Assembly (NCBI RefSeq): GCF_003696215.1
Contig: NZ_RFFG01000003.1
Coordinates: 62,001-126,000, forward strand
DNA: 64,000 nt
Direction: 5' to 3'
Origin: Actinomadura harenae
GTDB lineage: Bacteria > Actinomycetota > Actinomycetes > Streptosporangiales > Streptosporangiaceae
In this document: positions 18,076-28,033 of the stretch, piece after piece
Numbering within the stretch: the stretch's first letter is position 1
Layout of the letters: each line of letters opens with the position of its first letter
Notes under the pieces: model-generated
The model's database searches: none
Told to the model about the DNA's origin: nothing
The model's input: the letters and a program-made list of their open reading frames with translations, nothing else
Program-made: the position numbers and the translations under genes

Positions 18076-18330
18076 ACAAATTTCCTGAATCCCTGCGCGA
18101 TACGACTATACGTGTCGCTAGAATCACTGAGCGTGACCCAGTGACCACGAGGATGCGACATGAATCCCTACGAGGGGTGGCAAAGGTACTTGCTTGTTGC
18201 GATGAGTGGTGGCAAGGTTACACGTTGTGATGTCATAGTGGCTCTTTCGGGCCATAGGGGACATCAGTGACCGCGCGAGATCAAATCGCAGGATCGCTGT
18301 CATTCGGTCCACGGAGGAGAGGCCGCACAC

Positions 18331-18534
18331 ATGTCAGCACGTACACCCGAGGCCGAGCCGCTGCTCACGCCGGCGGAGGTGGCGACGATGTTCCGTGTCG
18401 ACCCCAAGACGGTGACGCGGTGGGCGAAGGCCGGCAAGCTGACGTCCATCCGCACCCTGGGGGGGCACCGCCGCTACCGCGAGGCGGAGGTGCGGGCACT
18501 GCTCGCGGGCATCCCGCAGCAGCGTTCGGAGTGA
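18331..18534 (+). CDS. bldC: BldC-family MerR-type developmental regulator
   Basis: A 67-residue protein made almost entirely of a winged MerR-like DNA-binding domain: LLTPAEVATMFRVDPKTVTRWAKAGKL, then GGHRRYREAEVRALL. It lacks the dimer coiled coil and effector domain of classical MerR proteins. BldC in Streptomyces binds direct repeats cooperatively and holds back entry into development. The ATG follows GGAGGAGAGG. Size, sequence pattern and the vdh-side context make this assignment firm. The 255 bases upstream are comparatively AT-rich and should hold its promoters. Confidence 0.96.
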   Translation: MSARTPEAEPLLTPAEVATMFRVDPKTVTRWAKAGKLTSIRTLGGHRRYREAEVRALLAGIPQQRSE

Positions 18535-18592
18535 GACGCGCCGTCCCGCCGAACCCTCGGCACGGACGGTCGTGTACAGCGCAACAAGGGGG

Positions 18593-18608
18593 GCGGCCAG
18601 GAGGCCGC
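18593..18608 (+). terminator. Weak hairpin downstream of bldC
   Basis: GCGGCC-AGGA-GGCCGC forms a compact 6-bp stem 58 bases after the bldC stop, without a T-run. It is the only structured element I see in the 390-base gap 18535-18924, which otherwise has no convincing gene. Confidence 0.35.
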
Positions 18609-18924
18609 TGAACGGAACCGTCCCAGCGGGCGGGAGTTCAGCCGCTTCCTGGCCGACGGTCCGGCACCACGGTCATCCGAGAACCGCGGTCCCGGGCCAC
18701 TCACCGGAAAGATCGGATGTCCCGTTCGCCCCGCGACCGGGACATTCGCCATGCCCGGCCTTTGACTCCACAGCGTCACCATCCGCACACGCCGTCACCT
18801 CGCGCCGCACAGGCCTCACCAGGGCCGGTCACGCAGCGAAGTCGATCCGAGCGGGCAGGCCGTGACGGTGCGTTGAAGCGGGGACGCTCAGGCCGGAGTG
18901 GGACGGTGCGCCGGAGCGGGGCCG

Positions 18925-19641
18925 TCAGGCGGTGGTGGGGCCGAGTTCCTCTTCGGCGAGGCGGTCGAACAGGTCGGAGATGTCGGGGGCGTGCTGGCCC
19001 GCGACGTGCAGCAGGACGATCAGCTGGTCGACCAGGAGGCGTTCGAGCTCGGCCCGGGTGATGTCGCGGTTCTCGAGCCAGTCCAGGCCGGCGGTCTCGA
19101 CCGAGGCCATCCAGGAGCGCAGCGTGATGCGCAGGATCGGCGTCGGGGTCTCGACCTCCATCGCGGCGAGGGTGCGGCCGAGGAGCAGTTGCCGGATGTT
19201 GTCGACGATCTCGCCGACCTCGCCCGAACGGTCGGCCGGACCGCCGCGCAGGAGCGCGGTGAAGCCCGCGGCGTGGCTCTCCACGAAGTCGAAGTAGCGC
19301 TCCAGGGAGACCCGGAGGCGGTCGATCGGGGAGCCCTCGGTGGGGGGCTCGAGCAGGACCGACAGCTTGTTGGCGGCGTTGCCGAGGGCGGCGAGGTAGA
19401 GCTCGTACTTGCCGCCGAAGTAGTGGTAGACCAGCGCGCGGGACGCGCCCGCGGCGGCCGCGACGTCGTCGATGGAGACGTCCTCGGGCGGACGGGTGCT
19501 GAACAGCTGGAGCGCGGCCTCGATCAGCTCGTCGCGGCGCTCGTCGACGCTGAGCCGGCGCCTGCCCTGGCGGGCGCCGCCGGCCCGCCGGTCGCGGGTG
19601 TTCGCTCGCCGACCGCCGCCGGTCACTGCACGATCTGCCAC
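18925..19641 (-). CDS. TetR/AcrR-family regulator
   Basis: The 238-residue protein has a basic, flexible N-terminus and then the TetR DNA-binding domain (about 30-80: RRDELIEAALQLF, VSIDDVAAAAGASRALVYHYFGGKYELYLAAL). The helical ligand domain (about 90-235) carries the YFDFVESHAAGFTALLRGG segment common in FadR-like actinobacterial TetR proteins that sense lipids or acyl-CoA. The GTG at 19641 has no RBS; a GATACC-like -10 lies about 10 bases upstream, so a leaderless start is likely. It is divergent from the LacI gene across 301 bases, the probable operator region. The ligand cannot be read from the sequence. Confidence 0.92.
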   Translation of the reverse strand: MADRAVTGGGRRANTRDRRAGGARQGRRRLSVDERRDELIEAALQLFSTRPPEDVSIDDVAAAAGASRALVYHYFGGKYELYLAALGNAANKLSVLLEPPTEGSPIDRLRVSLERYFDFVESHAAGFTALLRGGPADRSGEVGEIVDNIRQLLLGRTLAAMEVETPTPILRITLRSWMASVETAGLDWLENRDITRAELERLLVDQLIVLLHVAGQHAPDISDLFDRLAEEELGPTTA

Positions 19642-19942
19642 GCAGGAAGGGTATCCGAGGGCGCGTCCGGCCACGGCCGCGGCGACGCGCGGGGCCTGTC
19701 CGTTTTCCCGGGCCTCCCGGAGGGCCGCCCCCTCGGTGACGGGCGGAAACGGCGGGAACGTTCCGAGTCCGCGTGCCCTGAACTCCGATTGGCGGCTGCC
19801 CGTTACTCGCTGTTGCGCCGATTTCGGGCGAAGGCGAGGCATCATGGCATCTCCTCCCGAGCGAGGACGGTGTTCCGGGCGGATCGTGCGTCCGAAACCC
19901 CGCGAGTGGCATGACCCGCAAGGCCCCCCCGGACGGAGTGCC

Positions 19943-21043
19943 ATGTCTGACGGAGAAACGACCCCGCCGCGCCGCGGAGAGACGCTGCACAGGGAGATCC
20001 CGCGCGCGCAGGTCCCGCGAGCGCGCGCGGGCACGCTGCCCCTGCCCGCGCCCAAACCGACGATCCGCAACGTGGCCGAGCGCGCCGGGGTGTCCAAATC
20101 GCTGGTGTCGCTGGTGATGCGCGGCTCCCCGCACGTGAGCGAACGCCGGCGGGCGGCCGTCCTCCAGGCGGCGCGCGAGCTCGGCTACCGGCCGAACGCG
20201 GTCGCGCGGAGCCTGGTCGAGGGCCGCACCCGGCTGATCGGCGCGATCGTCGCCGACCTGCACAACCCGTTCTTCGCCGAGTTCCTGGACGGCCTCCAGG
20301 AGTCGCTGCACGGCGCGGGCCTGCGGATGCTGGTCGGTTCCGGCCGCTGGGACCCGCTGTTCGAGGCCGAGGCCGTCGAGGCGTTCCTGGAGATGCGGGT
20401 GGACGGCCTGGTGCTGCTCAGCGTCGTCCCGGACTCGCTGAAGGAGGCGGCGTCGTCCGTCCCGGTCGTGGTCGTCGGCGAACGCGACGTCCAGGGCGTG
20501 GACATCGTGGTGGACGACGACGAGCTCGGCGCGTCCCTCGCCGTGGACCACCTGGTCGACCTCGGTCACCGGCGGATCGCGCACATCGAGGGGGCGCGCT
20601 CCACCACGGCCCGGTACCGGCGCGCGGGCTACGAGAAGGCGATGCGGCGGCACGGACTGGAGGACGAGATCGTCGTCGAGCGCGGCGACTTCACCGAGGA
20701 GGGCGGCTACCGCGCGGCGCGCACGCTGCTCGCCCGTCCGCACCGTCCGACGGCGATCTTCGCGCCGAACGACCTGGTCGCGACGGGCGCGCTGTCGGCG
20801 GCGGACGAGCTGGACCTGCCCGTCCCGGAGAAGGTGTCGATCGTCGGCTACGACAACACCCATCTCGCCGCGATCCGGCACATCTCGCTGACGAGTGTGA
20901 ACCAGCCCCGCCGCGACATGGGACGGGTGGCCGCCGAGCTGCTCACCGCCCGGATCGGCGATCCGGCTCGGGTCGCGCGGCAGAACCTCGTCGTGCCGCA
21001 CCTGGTGGTCCGCTCGTCGACGGGGCCCGTCCCGGCCCTGTGA
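19943..21043 (+). CDS. LacI/GalR-family transcriptional regulator
   Basis: A protein of 366 residues. An unusual charged, Pro-rich extension of about 38 residues precedes the HTH (TIRNVAERAGVSKSLVSLVMRG, about 40-61) and hinge helix (RPNAVARSL). The periplasmic-binding-like core follows, with IGAIVADLHNPFFAEFLDGLQ, VDGLVLLSV, DHLVDLGHRRIAHIEG and SIVGYDN. Members repress sugar-use genes and respond to sugars, but no transporter or glycosidase is next to it, so the target may lie elsewhere. ATG behind CGGAG. The divergent TetR gene is the other candidate target. Confidence 0.95.
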   Translation: MSDGETTPPRRGETLHREIPRAQVPRARAGTLPLPAPKPTIRNVAERAGVSKSLVSLVMRGSPHVSERRRAAVLQAARELGYRPNAVARSLVEGRTRLIGAIVADLHNPFFAEFLDGLQESLHGAGLRMLVGSGRWDPLFEAEAVEAFLEMRVDGLVLLSVVPDSLKEAASSVPVVVVGERDVQGVDIVVDDDELGASLAVDHLVDLGHRRIAHIEGARSTTARYRRAGYEKAMRRHGLEDEIVVERGDFTEEGGYRAARTLLARPHRPTAIFAPNDLVATGALSAADELDLPVPEKVSIVGYDNTHLAAIRHISLTSVNQPRRDMGRVAAELLTARIGDPARVARQNLVVPHLVVRSSTGPVPAL

Positions 21044-21365
21044 TCCGTCCCGGCTTCGGCTCCCTCGGTGGTGTCGGCGGTGTCGGCGCTGGTCGTGGGC
21101 TTGGCGGCGGGGCGGAGCAAGGTCGTTCAGCGGTCGGTAGCGGATCGGTCGATCATCGTCCCGAAGTGGTGGCCCCCGGGTAAGAGGCTCGCCAAGCCTG
21201 CCGTGATCGGTGGCCCGGGCCGCGCCGACCGGTGGTTAATGGGTGCACCGTTCGGCGGATTCGGGGCCATCGCTGGGACGGGCCGAATTCTCGGGGAGGA
21301 CGGTCCGGGCGGGTCCCGTGGAACGGACACGGGGAAGATCGGGTTCACCCAGGGGGGCGAGTTCC

Positions 21366-21599
21366 GTGCGGGATCCGGAATTGGTGTCGTGCGCGCAGCG
21401 GGCGGCGAACGAGCTCGAGCGCGCCTGGTCGGAGTGGCGCAACCAGCGGGGGCTCGCCGAGCAGGTGTCGGAGTCGGTCGCGAGCTATGTGGCCCACTCG
21501 ATCGATCATCCGTGGGGCCGTCCACGCGTCGTCCTCGGCCTCGACGCCGACGAGGCGCGGGCGCTCGCGGCGCTCCTGGCCACCCCGCGGGGCCTCTGA
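21366..21599 (+). CDS. Small conserved-looking helical protein
   Basis: The 77-residue acidic protein has two helical halves, the first Ala/Glu/Arg rich (AANELERAWSEWRNQRGLAEQVSESVASYVAHSI), the second PRVVLGLDADEARALAALL. Codon use is typical of the genome. The GTG at 21366 stands 5 bases after GGGGGGCGAG. No family recognised. The 322 bases before it (21044-21365) show only GGTGTCGGCG-type repetition and no gene. Confidence 0.65.
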   Translation: MRDPELVSCAQRAANELERAWSEWRNQRGLAEQVSESVASYVAHSIDHPWGRPRVVLGLDADEARALAALLATPRGL

Positions 21600-21614
21600 G
21601 CCTCGGTGTGTCCG

Positions 21615-21680
21615 GGTGCCCGGGGCGGAGTTCTCCGGTGCCCGGGGGCGCGGTTCTCCGGCGCCAGGGGCAGGAGTTCC
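21615..21680 (+). repeat. Three imperfect 21-23 bp tandem repeats
   Basis: Three successive units of the form GGTGCCCGGGG...GTTCTCC start at 21615, 21637 and 21660 and diverge progressively. They lie in the non-coding 302 bases between the small protein and the amidase. No function is evident. Confidence 0.6.
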
Positions 21681-21830
21681 GGGCCTGCCGGAGCGCGCGA
21701 TTCGTGCGCGGTGAGACTGGGGTGGCGCCGAGGTTTCGGTCTTCTGCCCGTCCGGACGAATGTGCCTTCTGGGCTTGGGCGGAGCGGCTTCGGGAGGTGC
21801 GCTCCCGGACACCGTTTTCGTGGAGTTCGT

Positions 21831-21858
21831 TTGACGAACGCTTCGTGATGTGCAAACT
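21831..21858 (+). promoter_or_regulatory. Candidate sigma-70-like promoter of the amidase
   Basis: TTGACG (21831-21836) and CAAACT (21853-21858) are separated by 16 bases, in the right place about 45 bases before the GTG of the amidase gene. Confidence 0.4.
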
Positions 21859-21901
21859 GACAGGGGCGTTTGTCACGGAAGTATCACGAGAGGACGACTC
21901 G

Positions 21902-22768
21902 GTGCGCATTCATTCAGCGCGCGGCCCGGTGGCGGTCGGACTGGCCCTGTGTCTCGGGGCGCTGACCGCCTGCGGGGGCGGGTCGTCAGGGGATCAGGCG
22001 GCCGGAGCGGAGCGGGCCCTGCCTCCGGCGGCGCCCGGCGAGCCCGGGGCCTCGGGTGCGGCGAAACCCGGGGACGGGCAGCAGCCCGTCGCGCCCGCGG
22101 GGTCGCTCCGCGGCAAGGTCATCGCGATCGATCCGGGGCACAACGGCGGGAACGACAACGCGCCGTCCGCGATCAACAAGCAGGTGAACGTCGGCAACGG
22201 CCACAAGGAGTGCGACACGACCGGGACGGCCACCGCGTCCGGGTACACCGAGCACGCCTTCACCTGGGACGTGTCGAAGCGGCTGCGCAAGCTGCTCCAG
22301 GCCCAGGGCGCCAAGGTCGTCATGACCAGGAAGAACGACACGAGCGTCGGGCCGTGCGTGACCGAGCGCGCCGCGACCGGGAACAACGCCCACGCGGACG
22401 CCGCGATCTCCATCCACGGGGACGGCGCCGCCCGGTCCGGGCACGGGTTCCACATCATCGAGCCGCTGCCGGTCCCGGCGGGCGGCAACACCAAGATCGT
22501 CGAGCCGTCCGCGCGGCTGGGCGAGGCGGTCCGCGACGCCTACCACTCAGGGACGGGCATCGCCTACTCCACCTACCTGGGGAAGAAGGCGATCGACAAG
22601 CGGGACGACCTGGGCGGGCTCAACCTGTCCACGGTCCCGAAGATCTTCATCGAGTGCGGCAACATGCAGAACCCGGGCGACGCGTCCAAGATGTCCGACG
22701 CGTCCTTCCGGCAGCGCGCCGCGGTGGCGCTGGACCAGGGGATCACCGCCTTCCTCAGCGGCCGCTGA
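21902..22768 (+). CDS. Lipoprotein N-acetylmuramoyl-L-alanine amidase (Amidase_3)
   Basis: The 288-residue exported lipoprotein has a signal with lipobox LTAC (lipidated Cys24) and a Pro/Gly/Ala linker to about residue 65. The Amidase_3 domain carries the zinc ligands in order: His in DPGHNGG, Glu in YTEHAF, His in SIHGDG, and the catalytic Glu in IECGNMQN. It should cleave the amide bond between muramic acid and the stem peptide while tethered to the membrane. The GTG at 21902 follows GAGAGGA by 7 bases; longer in-frame starts would mask the signal peptide. Confidence 0.94.
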   Translation: MRIHSARGPVAVGLALCLGALTACGGGSSGDQAAGAERALPPAAPGEPGASGAAKPGDGQQPVAPAGSLRGKVIAIDPGHNGGNDNAPSAINKQVNVGNGHKECDTTGTATASGYTEHAFTWDVSKRLRKLLQAQGAKVVMTRKNDTSVGPCVTERAATGNNAHADAAISIHGDGAARSGHGFHIIEPLPVPAGGNTKIVEPSARLGEAVRDAYHSGTGIAYSTYLGKKAIDKRDDLGGLNLSTVPKIFIECGNMQNPGDASKMSDASFRQRAAVALDQGITAFLSGR

Positions 22769-22918
22769 GAGGGAGCGCCGTCCTCCTCGGCGGGTCGTTG
22801 AGGTGTGCCGCCCTCCTCGGGGCCGCTGATCCGCCGTGGGCGGGGCTCCGCCGTCGGCCGCCGGCTTGATCGGCGGGGCGGTCCGGCGCGCCGGGAGCGC
22901 GGGCGGCAGGATGGACGG

Positions 22919-24409
22919 GTGCGTGAACTGCTCGGGCGTCTCGGAGCCCGTTTCGAAGAGGCCGGATACACCGTCGCGGGCGTCCGGGAGGCGCTGGGCC
23001 CGGTCGCGGGCGGAGCGCTGGCGCGGGACGAGATCGTCCCGGCGCTGCGGGCGACCGCCGGAGGGGCGCCGCTCGACGAGCTGATCCGGCTGTTCTGGCT
23101 GCAGGCGCCGGTCGGCGCGTCCCGGCTGGCCGACCTCGCCGGGGACCTGGTGGAGGCGGGGCTCGCCACGCTGGATTCGGACGAGCTGTATCCCGTGTTC
23201 CACGTCGAGCCGGTCGAGTCCGTCCTGGGGTCGGGGCATCTCGGATACGTCGTCTCGGACCTGAAGGTGCGTCCCGGTGAGGGGCGGCTTCCGCGCCCGG
23301 ACCATGTCGTCGGCATGGGCGGCGCTGCGACGAGCCTGGCCCGTCTCGTTGTCCACAAGCCTGTGGACAACGTCCTTGATCTGGGGACCGGGTGTGGGGT
23401 CCAGGTGCTGCATCTGTGCGACCCGGCGATCCGTCCGAAACCCGCCCGGATCACGGCCACCGACATCAATCCGCGTGCCCTGAAGCTGGCCGAGAGAAGC
23501 TTCGCGCTGTCCCGGCTGGAGGGTGTCGAACTGCTCGAGGGATCGCTGCTGGAGCCCGTCCTCGACCGCCGGTTCGACCTCATCGTGTCGAACCCGCCGT
23601 TCGTCGTCGGGCCGCCCGAAAGCGGCTTCACCTACCGCGAGTCGGGCATGCACGGCGACGAGTTCTGCCGCCGTCTGATCGCCGAGGCGCCCGCGCTCCT
23701 GAACGAGGGCGGGACGGTCCAGCTGCTCGCGAACTGGCTGCACATCCAGGGCGAACCGTGGCAGGAGCGGGTCGGCGGGTGGGTCGAGGCGTCCGGATGC
23801 GACGCGTGGGTCGTCCAGCGGGACGTCCAGGATCCGGCCGAGTACGCCGAGCTGTGGCTGCGCGACTCGGCGGAGGCGGGCACGCCCGAGCACGGCCGCC
23901 GCTACAAGGAGTGGCTGGACTATTTCGACGCCCGGAAGGTCGAGGCGGTCGGCTTCGGCTGGGTCACGTTGCGGACGGCCGGAAGTGACCGTCCGGCCGT
24001 CCGGATCGAGGAGCTGCGGCACACCGTCGACCAGCCCGTCGGCGCGTACGCGGACGCCGTCCTGGACGGCCTCGTCGCCGCGCGAGAGTTTTCCACAGCC
24101 TGTGGACGGATGGACGGGCTGGAGCAGATCCGGTTGCGGTCCGTGCCCGGCCTCGTCCAGGAGCAGATCGGGCCGCCCGGCGAGGAGCACCCCGAGCGGA
24201 TCCTGCTCCGGCAGGCCGGCGGGCTGCGGCGCGCCGTCGGGGTCGGCACGGCCGAGGCGGGCCTCGCCGGGGTCTGCGACGGGTCGCTTCCGCTCGCCCC
24301 GCTGCTCGACGCGATCGCGCAGCTCATGGACATGGACGGAGACCAGATCCGGGCGCACGCCGCGGGCGTCCTGCCCGAGCTGATCGCGGACGGGTTCTTC
24401 GAGGTCGCC

Positions 24410-24421
<12 letters not shown>
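22919..24421 (+). CDS. Class I SAM-dependent methyltransferase with NPPF motif
   Basis: The 500-residue protein has an N-terminal winged-helix-like helical domain (about 1-95), a Rossmann methyltransferase core with motif I DLGTGCGVQ (about 155) and SNPPFVVGPPESGF (about 225), and a C-terminal helical extension rich in Gly and Leu. The NPPF tetrad is typical of N-methyltransferases acting on RNA bases or protein glutamine (HemK/RsmC/PrmC-like). The combined length and N-domain match a widespread actinobacterial family of unassigned substrate. GTG start behind CAGGATGGA. The last 12 bases overlap the convergent exchanger gene. Confidence 0.88.
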
Positions 24422-25750
<1,329 letters not shown>

Positions 25751-26103
25751 ACCCGGAACCCTCCCGCCGTCCGGGTCGAGCTACGTCCCCCCTTGAGCAA
25801 AGATCACCCCGCCCTGCGGTGAGGTCGCTGAGGGCGTCCGTGTCCGTCAGCGTCCCGATCGAGGCCGCCGCCCGTTCACGCCCTCGGTCTTGATGTTCCG
25901 CAGGAGAGTGTCGGCGACCTAATGGACCAGTGCTCACGCCGACAACCGGCGGGCACGGCATCCCCTCAAGGATCAACAGCCCCTGACCAGCGGCGAGGAC
26001 ACGATCTGACCCAAGGAATCGAGGTCCTGGGGGTGAGAGTGTTCACTCGCCGGCAGCTGCCAGGCGCCGAGTCTGGCATCACTACCCGACCCGGTAGCTC
26101 CCG
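25751..26103. other. Intergenic stretch without a supported gene
   Basis: The 353 bases between the exchanger (start) and pyrD (end) carry no trusted ORF. On the minus strand, 25853-25922 reads as a short peptide-like segment (LLRNIKTEGVNGRRP) that looks like debris of a longer gene, but both sides are interrupted by stops. Codon bias is lower than in the neighbours. Confidence 0.45.
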
Positions 26104-27210
26104 TTAGGGGGTGGGGCGGTGGGGGGCTCGGGCTTCGGTGAGGGTGCGGAAGGTGCTGGCGCGGAGGCGGCGGGACAGGTCGCGGTGGACGCGCCAGGCC
26201 CAGAGCGGGCCGCCGTAGATCATGCCGGTGAAGCCCTGGACGAGGGTGGCGCCGGCGCGGACGCGTTCCCACACGTCGTCGGCGGTCTCGATCCCGCCGA
26301 CGGAGATCAGGACGAGCCGGTCGCCGGTGCGGGCCCGCAGGCGGCGCAGCACCTCCAGGGAGCGGGACTTCAGTGGCGCTCCGGACAGTCCGCCGGTCTC
26401 CTCGGTAAGGGCGGCGGGGGCGGCGAGGCCGTCGCGGGAGATCGTGGTGTTGGTGGCGATGATGCCGTCCAGACCGAGCTCGAGCGCGAGGTCGGCGACG
26501 GCGTCGACGTCCTCGTCGGCGAGGTCGGGCGCGATCTTCACCAGCAGCGGGACGCGGCGCTCGGGGGCCGCGCGGTCGGCGGCCTCCCGGACGGCGGTGA
26601 GCAGCGGCCGCAGGACCTCGACGGCCTGGAGGTTCCGCAGGCCGGGGGTGTTCGGCGAGCTCACGTTGACCACGAGGTAGTCGGCGAGCGGGGCGAGCCG
26701 CTCGGCGCTCGCGACGTAGTCGGCGGCGGCCTCGGCCTCCGGCACCACCTTGGTCTTGCCGATGTTGACGCCGACGATCGTGCCGTCCGACGTGCGGCGG
26801 CGCGCGCGCAGGCGGCCCGCGGCGTCCGCCGAGCCCCGGTTGTTGAAGCCCATCCGGTTGATGATCGCCCGGTCCGGGAGCAGCCGGAACAGGCGCGGAC
26901 GCGGGTTGCCCGGCTGCGCCTGCCCGGTCAGCGTGCCGATCTCCACATGTCCGAAACCGAACGCGCCGAGCGCCTCGTAGGCGACCGCGTCCTTGTCGAA
27001 GCCCGCCGCGAGGCCGAGCGGCCCGGGGAACTCCAGGCCGAGCGCCGCGATACGCAGCGCCGGGTCGCGCGGCGCGAGCACGCGGCGCACCAGCGGGGCC
27101 GCGCCGGGCGTCGCCTGGATGGTCCGGAGCGCGCGCATCGTCAGGTGGTGGACGTCCTCGGCGTCCATGAACCGGGCGATGACGTGGCGGAACAGCAGTG
27201 AGTACAGCAT
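26104..27210 (-). CDS. pyrD: Dihydroorotate dehydrogenase (quinone), class 2
   Basis: Membrane-associated flavoenzyme of pyrimidine synthesis, oxidising dihydroorotate to orotate with quinone. It has 368 residues, including the N-terminal amphipathic helical extension ([27 protein letters not shown]) that marks class 2. FMN/substrate motifs are [28 protein letters not shown] with the catalytic Ser, [18 protein letters not shown] and [10 protein letters not shown]. The ATG at 27210 (a GTG precedes it) has GATACT 7-8 bases upstream, which fits a leaderless start. Confidence 0.97.
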   Translation of the reverse strand: MLYSLLFRHVIARFMDAEDVHHLTMRALRTIQATPGAAPLVRRVLAPRDPALRIAALGLEFPGPLGLAAGFDKDAVAYEALGAFGFGHVEIGTLTGQAQPGNPRPRLFRLLPDRAIINRMGFNNRGSADAAGRLRARRRTSDGTIVGVNIGKTKVVPEAEAAADYVASAERLAPLADYLVVNVSSPNTPGLRNLQAVEVLRPLLTAVREAADRAAPERRVPLLVKIAPDLADEDVDAVADLALELGLDGIIATNTTISRDGLAAPAALTEETGGLSGAPLKSRSLEVLRRLRARTGDRLVLISVGGIETADDVWERVRAGATLVQGFTGMIYGGPLWAWRVHRDLSRRLRASTFRTLTEARAPHRPTP

Positions 27211-27247
27211 CACCTCGAGTATCCCAGGCGGCCGGACCGAAAACGGT

Positions 27248-27277
27248 TTGAGGTCGCGTCATGGTGCCGCCTACGCT
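27248..27277 (+). promoter_or_regulatory. Candidate promoter of a leaderless micro-ORF
   Basis: TTGAGG (27248-27253) and TACGCT (27272-27277) are 18 bases apart; the -10 ends 7 bases before the ATG at 27285, the spacing of a leaderless actinobacterial transcript. It is divergent from pyrD. Confidence 0.45.
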
Positions 27278-27284
27278 GGCCGAC

Positions 27285-27359
27285 ATGATCGAGAACTTCC
27301 TGGCCACCGCCTGTGTGGCCGTGCCCCAGCGCATCGTCCGCCACCGCGCCGCCGTCTGA
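27285..27359 (+). CDS. Leaderless 24-residue micro-ORF upstream of DUF6243 gene
   Basis: ATG at 27285 opens 24 codons to TGA at 27357, giving a hydrophobic, then basic peptide (MIENFLATACVAVPQ..., ending RHRAAV). It has a well-spaced -10 but no Shine-Dalgarno. It lies 82 bases before the DUF6243 gene on the same strand. It could be a regulatory upstream peptide or a small secreted/membrane-active peptide; it does not match the cysteine-rich leader peptides I know. Supported by promoter spacing only. Confidence 0.4.
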   Translation: MIENFLATACVAVPQRIVRHRAAV

Positions 27360-27441
27360 CGGACGGCCCCCTGCGGTACTCCCGCCCGGGCCGGACGGCG
27401 ACAGGACAGTCATCGCCTGCCAATACGGGAGCGGCTTAACC

Positions 27442-27672
27442 ATGGCCAAGAACAGGAACAACATGCTCGGCGTCGGCGGTCAGCGGCGCAAGGTCTCGCG
27501 CGCCGACCTGCGCGGCGCGCCGGGCGGCGAACGCGGCGAGGCGAGGAGCCTGGCGGACACCAAGCGGATGCTGGCCGAGTCGATGCGCGAGCGCCTCGAC
27601 GCCAAGCGTCACACCGCCGAGAGCGAGACCGCCGAGGACAGCGAGACCGCCGAGGACACTGCCAACGAGTGA
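27442..27672 (+). CDS. DUF6243 family small protein
   Basis: The 76-residue protein starts MAKNRNNMLGVGGQRRKVSRADL, the signature of this actinomycete family, and ends in an acidic Glu/Thr repeat (AESETAEDSETAEDTANE) made by a short codon duplication. Basic front and acidic tail, no Cys. RBS GGGAG 10-14 bases before the ATG. A strong terminator follows at 27858. Function unknown. Confidence 0.85.
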   Translation: MAKNRNNMLGVGGQRRKVSRADLRGAPGGERGEARSLADTKRMLAESMRERLDAKRHTAESETAEDSETAEDTANE

Positions 27673-27857
27673 CCCGCGCCGCACCAGCGACACCGGCAAG
27701 TAGCCGGCGGCCCGCGGGAGCGGCGCCGGCGACCACTTGGCGCCGCCCCCGCCGGGCGGCATGTGGTGACGGCTCCGCTGGATCGGGCGGGATGGCGTTC
27801 CGGATGGGTTCTGGGACGGCGTGACGCCTTTCGTTGGCTGACTCGCGAGTGATTTGG

Positions 27858-27899
27858 ACCGGCGTCCGTGCCGTGCGGGGCACGGACGCCGGTTTCTTT
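27858..27899 (+). terminator. Strong Rho-independent terminator
   Basis: Perfect 15-bp arms (27858-27872 and 27879-27893) with a 6-base loop, followed by TTTCTTTA. It ends the DUF6243 transcript. The 361 bases 27673-28033 hold this element and a more AT-rich promoter-like stretch (27900-27985) for the next gene. Confidence 0.9.
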
Positions 27900-28033
27900 A
27901 TGTAGTTGAGTCGATACGTTGGGTCAGATTTCGGGTTTATTCGCCACCTGTTGCAAGAAAACCATCACGATCAGTAAAGGCAATGCGTCACGGTGGAGTC
28001 GTTGGTAGGGAGCTGACACCACTGGGGGGCGTT

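Noticed and set aside
18124..18330. 68-codon minus-strand frame overlapping the bldC promoter region
   Set aside because: Codon use is unlike the genome and it covers the AT-rich regulatory region.
25853..25922. Peptide-like fragment LLRNIKTEGVNGRRP on the minus strand
   Set aside because: It may be decayed gene debris, but it is interrupted on both sides and too short to assign.
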